Shown here: positions 58,668 to 64,000 of the stretch, one piece after another
Numbering within the stretch: position 1 is the first letter of the stretch
How the letters are laid out: each line of letters begins with the position of its first letter
The notes under the pieces: generated by a model
The model's input: the letters and a program-made list of their open reading frames with translations, nothing else
What the model was told of the DNA's origin: nothing
Database searches by the model: none
Made by a program: the position numbers and the translations under genes
Source of the DNA: Brachionus manjavacas
Taxonomy: Eukaryota > Rotifera > Eurotatoria > Ploima > Brachionidae
NCBI GenBank assembly: GCA_019054805.1
Contig: JAHQIY010000001.1
Span: 2,432,501 to 2,496,500 of the forward strand
Direction of reading: 5' to 3'
Length of the DNA stretch: 64,000 bases

Positions 58668-59485
58668 AAAAATTAAATCAAAGTTGCAAGAAATAAAATC
58701 AAATAATTTGAAAAAATGAAACTTTTATTTGCTTTTTTTACAATTTTTTTTGTGATCGTACGAATTCACATCTGTTCGTCAAACAAAAATTACTGCTCGT
58801 AAAAATTGAAGATCAGATAAATTAATTGATTTACCTGGTCTAGACATGATTTTAACAATTTATTCCTGCTTCAAATGAATTAATGAAATTAAGTAGAGAT
58901 TGAAAGTTAAATCAAAATCAACCCATGTCTATAATTGATTTTACGAAAAAATTAATTTTTTTAGATGGTTTAAAAAACTAAATTTGGGATAAAAGTATAC
59001 ATTTTATTTTAATTAAATTTTTTTTGTACTAATTTTTAATTAATTGTAAAATTTTTAGTTTTAGCTTTGATGGATAAAAAATTTCAAAAAGATTTAATTT
59101 ATTGATCAAGAATTTAAAAAAATACCAAAAAGTCAAACCTTGCAGGATTTTGAGTCTAAAAATTTAAAACGGAAAGACCCCCTTTTTGAAAAAAAAAATG
59201 ATTTCAAAATTTTGGTTAGAATTAAATTTGAATACAGCTTTAGTTATTTATTATTTAATGCATATTATTTCAAATCGCACAAAATACAACATATGTTATT
59301 TAAACAAAAGAAAAGTCATATTTAAAAAAATTTTATCATGCTTAAATATAATTAGTTTGATATTATTAAAATTATAGATAATTCAAATATAAATTTTGAA
59401 TTATTATTGTTTTTAAACACATTTATTTTTTACATCCCTTTTTTTTCAAATAAATAATTCTAAAAATTAATTTTTTATAAATAAA

Positions 59486-59854
59486 ATGAATATTAAAATA
59501 TTTACTGTCTTTTGTACGCTAGCAATATGTCCTTTTATCTCAGCAACCACAATTGAATGTTTATATCCTTATACCGTTAATGCAAACAACAATGGTTTTC
59601 AAGGGACATATGTCAGTGGATGTACTGGTTATATTTCAACCTCAAATAGAAATGTAATGGTGAGAAATTCTTATTGTGGCACTGTTCAATTAAACGTTGC
59701 TTTAGAAATAAATAATGAAGAGCAAGATTGGGACACCATTCCTCCAGGTCAAGCAAAATATCTTTATGTTTTTAGAACTGGTAATTTTAGAATTAGAATA
59801 AGTTCTCAATCTGGTTACGCATCTAGCTGCAGATTCGAAGTGACATACCAGTAA
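59486..59854 (+). CDS. secreted four-cysteine protein, array copy 3
   Basis: Identical protein to the other copies. It heads the shortened unit: only about 970 bp separate its stop codon from the next gene, because most of the transposase and the upstream spacer are deleted. Confidence 0.85.
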   Translation: MNIKIFTVFCTLAICPFISATTIECLYPYTVNANNNGFQGTYVSGCTGYISTSNRNVMVRNSYCGTVQLNVALEINNEEQDWDTIPPGQAKYLYVFRTGNFRIRISSQSGYASSCRFEVTYQ

Positions 59855-60587
59855 TATCAACTTAAAATTTCTTTTAATATTAATTTTTGATTTAATTTAT
59901 AAGCACAATAAATAATTAGAAAAAAATCATTAATTCTTTCAGTAAAGCTAATTAAAATAGAAATTAAATGGTAAGTAAAATTACCTTTGCTTATCAAAAA
60001 TATAAGAGATTTTCTTTCTTAAAGTGATTAATTTTTTGATCAATTTAATTCTTCTTTTAATTGATTTAAAATATCCCTAAATAATATTGCGAAAAAAACT
60101 GCCCATAAAAGCATTTTATCTTTTAAAAATGAATGCGCACAATTTCGAATATTTCTTAATACTTAGATACCGGAATTATTTTTAAACGTTAAGTACTAAA
60201 AGAGTCCAAAAAACCGCTTTTAAATATAATTCTTTAAAAGAAATCGTAAAATATGTTTTAAAAAGTATTTTTATTTAAAATAAATGTATCCGGTAGTTGT
60301 TTAATAACCATCAAATGTAAACTTGGTCTAAAGAAAGCTTGAGAAACCTTTACTTTATATCGTTCATTTAATTTAAGATTGTCTGTCATTGCTTAGTTGA
60401 AAATCATTAAAAATGCTGAGAGAATGTCTCATTTATTTGACCTAAAACATAGATTACTGGTTCTGACTTCTCACAAAAATTTTTTATTATTCTTTTATAG
60501 TCGAATGTCTTTTATCCGAGACTCCTTCATCCGTAAAATTTGACATTCGTTCTATTTCTTACGGTCAAACTCCCTCTTTGAATAGGA

Positions 60588-60727
60588 ATTTTTATTTTTT
60601 TAAAATCGAAATTTTTTGTTCGGACGGCCTCTATTTCTTTTAATTGGGATATCAATTACGTCTTCAATATTATTGTCTCTAAGAACACTTTCCAATCATA
60701 TACTAGATAATTTCTGATTTAATTTAT
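60588..60727 (-). pseudogene. Merlin relic, C-terminal tip only (deletion junction)
   Basis: Retains only the RGRP-containing end. At about 60725-60727 the sequence switches from transposase (GATTTAATTTAT) to the spacer just before a secreted gene (AAATTTTGAATTATT), with a shared TAT at the junction. About 2 kb is missing compared with a full unit. Confidence 0.85.
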
Positions 60728-60824
60728 AAATTTTGAATTATTATTGTTTTTAAACACATTTATTTTTTACATCCCTTTTTTTTTTCAAATAAATAATTCT
60801 AAAAATTAATTTTTTATAAATAAA

Positions 60825-61193
60825 ATGAATATTAAAATATTTACTGTCTTTTGTACGCTAGCAATATGTCCTTTTATCTCAGCAACCACAATTGAATGTT
60901 TATATCCTTATACCGTTAATGCAAACAACAATGGTTTTCAAGGGACATATGTCAGTGGATGTACTGGTTATATTTCAACCTCAAATAGAAATGTAATGGT
61001 GAGAAATTCTTATTGTGGCACTGTTCAATTAAACGTTGCTTTAGAAATAAATAATGAAGAGCAAGATTGGGACACCATTCCTCCAGGTCAAGCAAAATAT
61101 CTTTATGTTTTTAGAACTGGTAATTTTAGAATTAGAATAAGTTCTCAATCTGGTTACGCATCTAGCTGTAGATTCGAAGTGACATACCAGTAA
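60825..61193 (+). CDS. secreted four-cysteine protein, array copy 4
   Basis: Same 122-residue protein. The only coding difference I found among the four copies is here: the codon for Cys115 is TGT (61167-61169) instead of TGC, a silent change. Confidence 0.85.
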   Translation: MNIKIFTVFCTLAICPFISATTIECLYPYTVNANNNGFQGTYVSGCTGYISTSNRNVMVRNSYCGTVQLNVALEINNEEQDWDTIPPGQAKYLYVFRTGNFRIRISSQSGYASSCRFEVTYQ

Positions 61194-61927
61194 TATCAAC
61201 TTAAAATTTCTTTTAATATTAATTTTTGATTTAATTTATAAGCACAATAAATAATTAGAAAAAAATCATTAATTCTTTCAGTAAAGCTAATTAAAATAGA
61301 AATTAAATGGTAAGTAAAATTACCTTTGCTTATCAAAAATATAAGAGATTTTCTTTCTTAAAGTGATTAATTTTTTGATCAATTTAATTCTTCTTTTAAT
61401 TTATTTAAAATATCCCTAAATAATATTGCGAAAAAAACTGCCCATAAAAGCATTTTATCTTTTAAAAATGAATGCGCACAATTTCGAATATTTCTTAATA
61501 CTTAGATACCGGAATTATTTTTAAACGTTAAGTACTAAAAGAGTCCAAAAAACCGCTTTTAAATATAATTCTTTAAAAGAAATCGTAAAATATGTTTTAA
61601 AAAAGTATTTTTATTTAAAATAAATGTATCCGGTAGTTGTTTAATAACCATCAAATGTAAACTTGGTCTAAAGAAAGCTTGAGAAACCTTTACTTTATAT
61701 CGTTCATTTAATTTAAGATTGTCTGTCATTGCTTAGTTGAAAATCATTAAAAATGCTGAGAGAATGTCTCATTTATTTGACCTAAAACATAGATTACTGG
61801 TTCTGACTTCTCACAAAAATTTTTTATTATTCTTTTATAGTCGAATGTCTTTTATCCGAGACTCCTTCATCCGTAAAATTTGACATTCGTTCTATTTCTT
61901 ACGGTCAAACTCCCTCTTTGAATAGGA

Positions 61928-63340
61928 ATTTTTATTTTTTTAAAATCGAAATTTTTTGTTCGGACGGCCTCTATTTCTTTTAATTGGGATATTAATTACG
62001 TCTTCAATATTATTGTCTCTAAGAACACTTTCCAATCATATACTAAATAATTTCTGATTTAATTTATCGCATTCATAAGGAACATCAATTGAAGAAAAAT
62101 AAATAGTTAACTTTTTAAATCGAGTGCCTTTAGTTTTTTTCTTTAAGCAGTATAAATCGCAAAGTTCATGTATTATTTTACGTTTTTTTGAACTAAGACA
62201 ACTCCTAAAAGTAAAACTTTCAAATTCTCGACTTTTAATTTTGAGTAATAATGTCTTTAATTGATGAAATAAATGAAATCTAATTAAAATCATTAATGTA
62301 AACACAACTCGATTCAATTTCAAAACATAATAAATTATCATCATATTTATGCATAGATTTAGCAGGTGCAGCATAGCCATCTAAATACTCATAAACAAAA
62401 TTATTTATATCCCCATCTTGTAAATCGGGATTCTGTCTCTTTAAACCAGGAATCCTTTAAGTTTTTTCCATCAATTTCCGGTGAAAATTCGACTCAAATC
62501 GCCTCTATTATTGCTTCAAAAGCACCATGTCTACTTAAGTTTAAATTATGGCGCCAATCAAACTCGGCTTAGTATGATTGTAAATATACACCCTCATTTT
62601 TTTTAAATGAATTTAAGCAGAATTCCAAATCGATTCAATCGAATTGGTACGGACTCTTGTTGTAGGATCTACAAAGAAAAGATCATGATTGACGGTTAGA
62701 TGGATGTAATTTTTATTTATAAGTCTAATTCGGTTATAGGGTGACCAACAATCGGAGTGGAAGATCAATTTCGGAGCTATATGCCTATAAATAATGTCCA
62801 AAAGATTTACACCATCGCGTTTATGAACGACAAATAATAGACATTTTCGGGATCCTCTTTCGTACATGCCAAACACCTATTCTCTCTCTCTTTAAAAATC
62901 TTTCCCTTTTCAATATTTGATACGTACAAAAAGTGACTCATCGATCTCAACGACCTTACTGTCACTACCCAATACAAGTTATCCCTTGTTTATTTATTTT
63001 ATACAAATTGTTCTTAAATACTTAAAACACCGACTAATGACCAAAAATAAATTATGTTTACCAATTATACAAGCTGAATGTGAAAAAGGCTACAAAAGCT
63101 ATTCGTTCTTAAACTAAAGTGTGTGGTACAAGATCCACATCTCCAACTATTTTAATCTGAATCATCTTTTCTTTCACTCCAATATGTAGAACGTTTGCAT
63201 TTTGGACAAATAAGTGACTTGTTTTTCAAGATATTTTTTTCGTTTAAGTAATAAATTAAGCCAAAAACTGGTCCATTAATAATATGTAAAAGATTATTTG
63301 ATTCAAATTCTTGCATCATCATTAAAATCAAGTTTCTCAA
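61928..63340 (-). pseudogene. Merlin transposase relic, copy 3 (least damaged)
   Basis: As the other copies, but the DDE-core reading is longer: 87 codons (62876-62613) run through IIYRHIAPKLIFHSDCWSPY to NSIESIWNSA without the stop seen between the first and second blocks in copies 1 and 2. It therefore preserves the ancestral base at that site. Shared stops elsewhere keep it dead. Confidence 0.8.
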
Positions 63341-64000
63341 AAAAATTAAATCAAAGTTGCAAGAAATAAAATCAAATAATTTGAAAAAATGAAACTTTTA
63401 TTTGCTTTTTTTACAATTTTTTTTTGTGATCGTACGAATTCACATCTGTTCGTCAAACAAAAATTACTGCTCGTAAAAATTGAAGATCAGATAAATTAAT
63501 TGATTTACCTGGTCTAGACATGATTTTAACAATTTATTCCTGCTTCAAATGAATTAATGAAATTAAGTAGAGATTGAAAGTTAAATCAAAATCAACCCAT
63601 GTCTATAATTGATTTTACGAAAAAATTAATTTTTTTAGATGGTTTAAAAAACTAAATTTGGGATAAAAGTATACATTTTATTTTAATTAAATTTTTTTTG
63701 TACTAATTTTTAATTAATTGTAAAATTTTTTAGTTTTAGCTTTGATGGATAAAAAATTTCAAAAAGATTTAATTTATTGATCAAGAATTTAAAAAAATAC
63801 CAAAAAGTCAAACCTTGCAGGATTTTGAGTCTAAAAATTTAAAACGGAAAGACCCCCTTTTTGAAAAAAATGATTTCAAAATTTTGGTTAGAATTAAATT
63901 TGAATACAGCTTTAGTTATTTATTATTTAATGCATATTATTTCAAATCGCACAAAAAACAACATATGTTATTTAAACAAAAGAAAAGTCATATTTAAAAA
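63341..64000. other. start of unit 5, cut by window edge
   Basis: Spacer sequence matching 58668-59330 up to the last base. A fifth secreted gene would be expected to begin roughly 130-160 bp beyond the window. Confidence 0.8.

Larger units (their letters stand above)
51722..64000 (+). repeat. tandem array, about 3.34-kb unit: secreted-protein gene + dead Merlin
   Basis: Gene-to-gene distances are 3350, 3335 and 1339 bp. The block beginning ACAAAAGCTATTCG recurs at 51722, 55074, 58419 and 63092. Units are nearly identical over their whole length; visible differences are mainly A/T run lengths plus a few substitutions. Unit layout in plus-strand order: transposase 5' end (-), about 830 bp spacer, secreted gene (+), about 750 bp spacer, transposase 3' end (-). 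The left border (51721/51722) cuts into the transposase. The third interval is a deletion form. The array continues past the window edge. Confidence 0.95.

Noticed and set aside
1-64000. CRISPR arrays, operons, riboswitches
   Set aside because: Spliced animal genes and eukaryotic retroelements throughout; the regular repeats are kilobase-scale gene units, not spacer arrays.

Overview
This is an AT-rich (roughly three-quarters A+T by eye) animal genome window. The organism is probably a monogonont rotifer of the Brachionus type. The reasons are metazoan genes with introns of only about 45-50 bp beside a few kilobase-sized ones, many CR1/L2-like LINEs, Tc1/mariner copies and Merlin (ISXO2-like) transposons. 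The species assignment is inference; that it is an invertebrate animal is much firmer.

Host genes are sparse. Left to right: (1) a divergent polycystin/PKD2-type TRP channel on the minus strand, with one long exon (3880-5257) ending at a splice donor and its 3' exons not found; (2) a TTC23-like tetratricopeptide gene on the plus strand (11751-16282, three recognised introns-separated blocks, one frame break in a homopolymer); (3) a 599-codon rhodopsin-class GPCR (27588-29387, +); (4) a single-domain angiotensin-converting-enzyme-like dipeptidase (37273 down to 33463, -), whose six exons add up exactly to 642 residues with HEMGH intact; (5) four copies of a 122-residue secreted protein (52801, 56151, 59486, 60825, all +).

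Most of the rest is mobile DNA. At 6862-11092 a Tc1-like transposon with terminal inverted repeats over 200 bp encloses a nearly 5'-complete but 3'-truncated LINE and retains only the end of its own transposase. Four other LINE copies or pieces (20339, 26374, 45118, 48471) end in a small hairpin followed by a short tandem tail. A 3.7-kb foldback element with near-identical arms of about 950 bp lies at 38575-42291. Smaller inverted-repeat elements lie at 31881-32492 and 43241-43524. At 44.3-49.8 kb a broken coiled-coil gene is split by a LINE and abuts a Ty3/gypsy fossil, itself interrupted by another LINE.

The right end (51722 to the window end) is the most striking part: a tandem array with a period of about 3.34 kb. 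Each unit pairs the intact secreted-protein gene (+) with a dead Merlin transposase (-) that shows a zinc ribbon, DDE core and what looks like a C-terminal R3H/RGRP extension. The four genes encode identical proteins and differ by one synonymous base, while the transposase carries the same inactivating changes in every unit. The transposon was therefore dead before amplification, and the gene is the part that stays intact. One unit is a 1.34-kb deletion form, and the array runs off the right edge.
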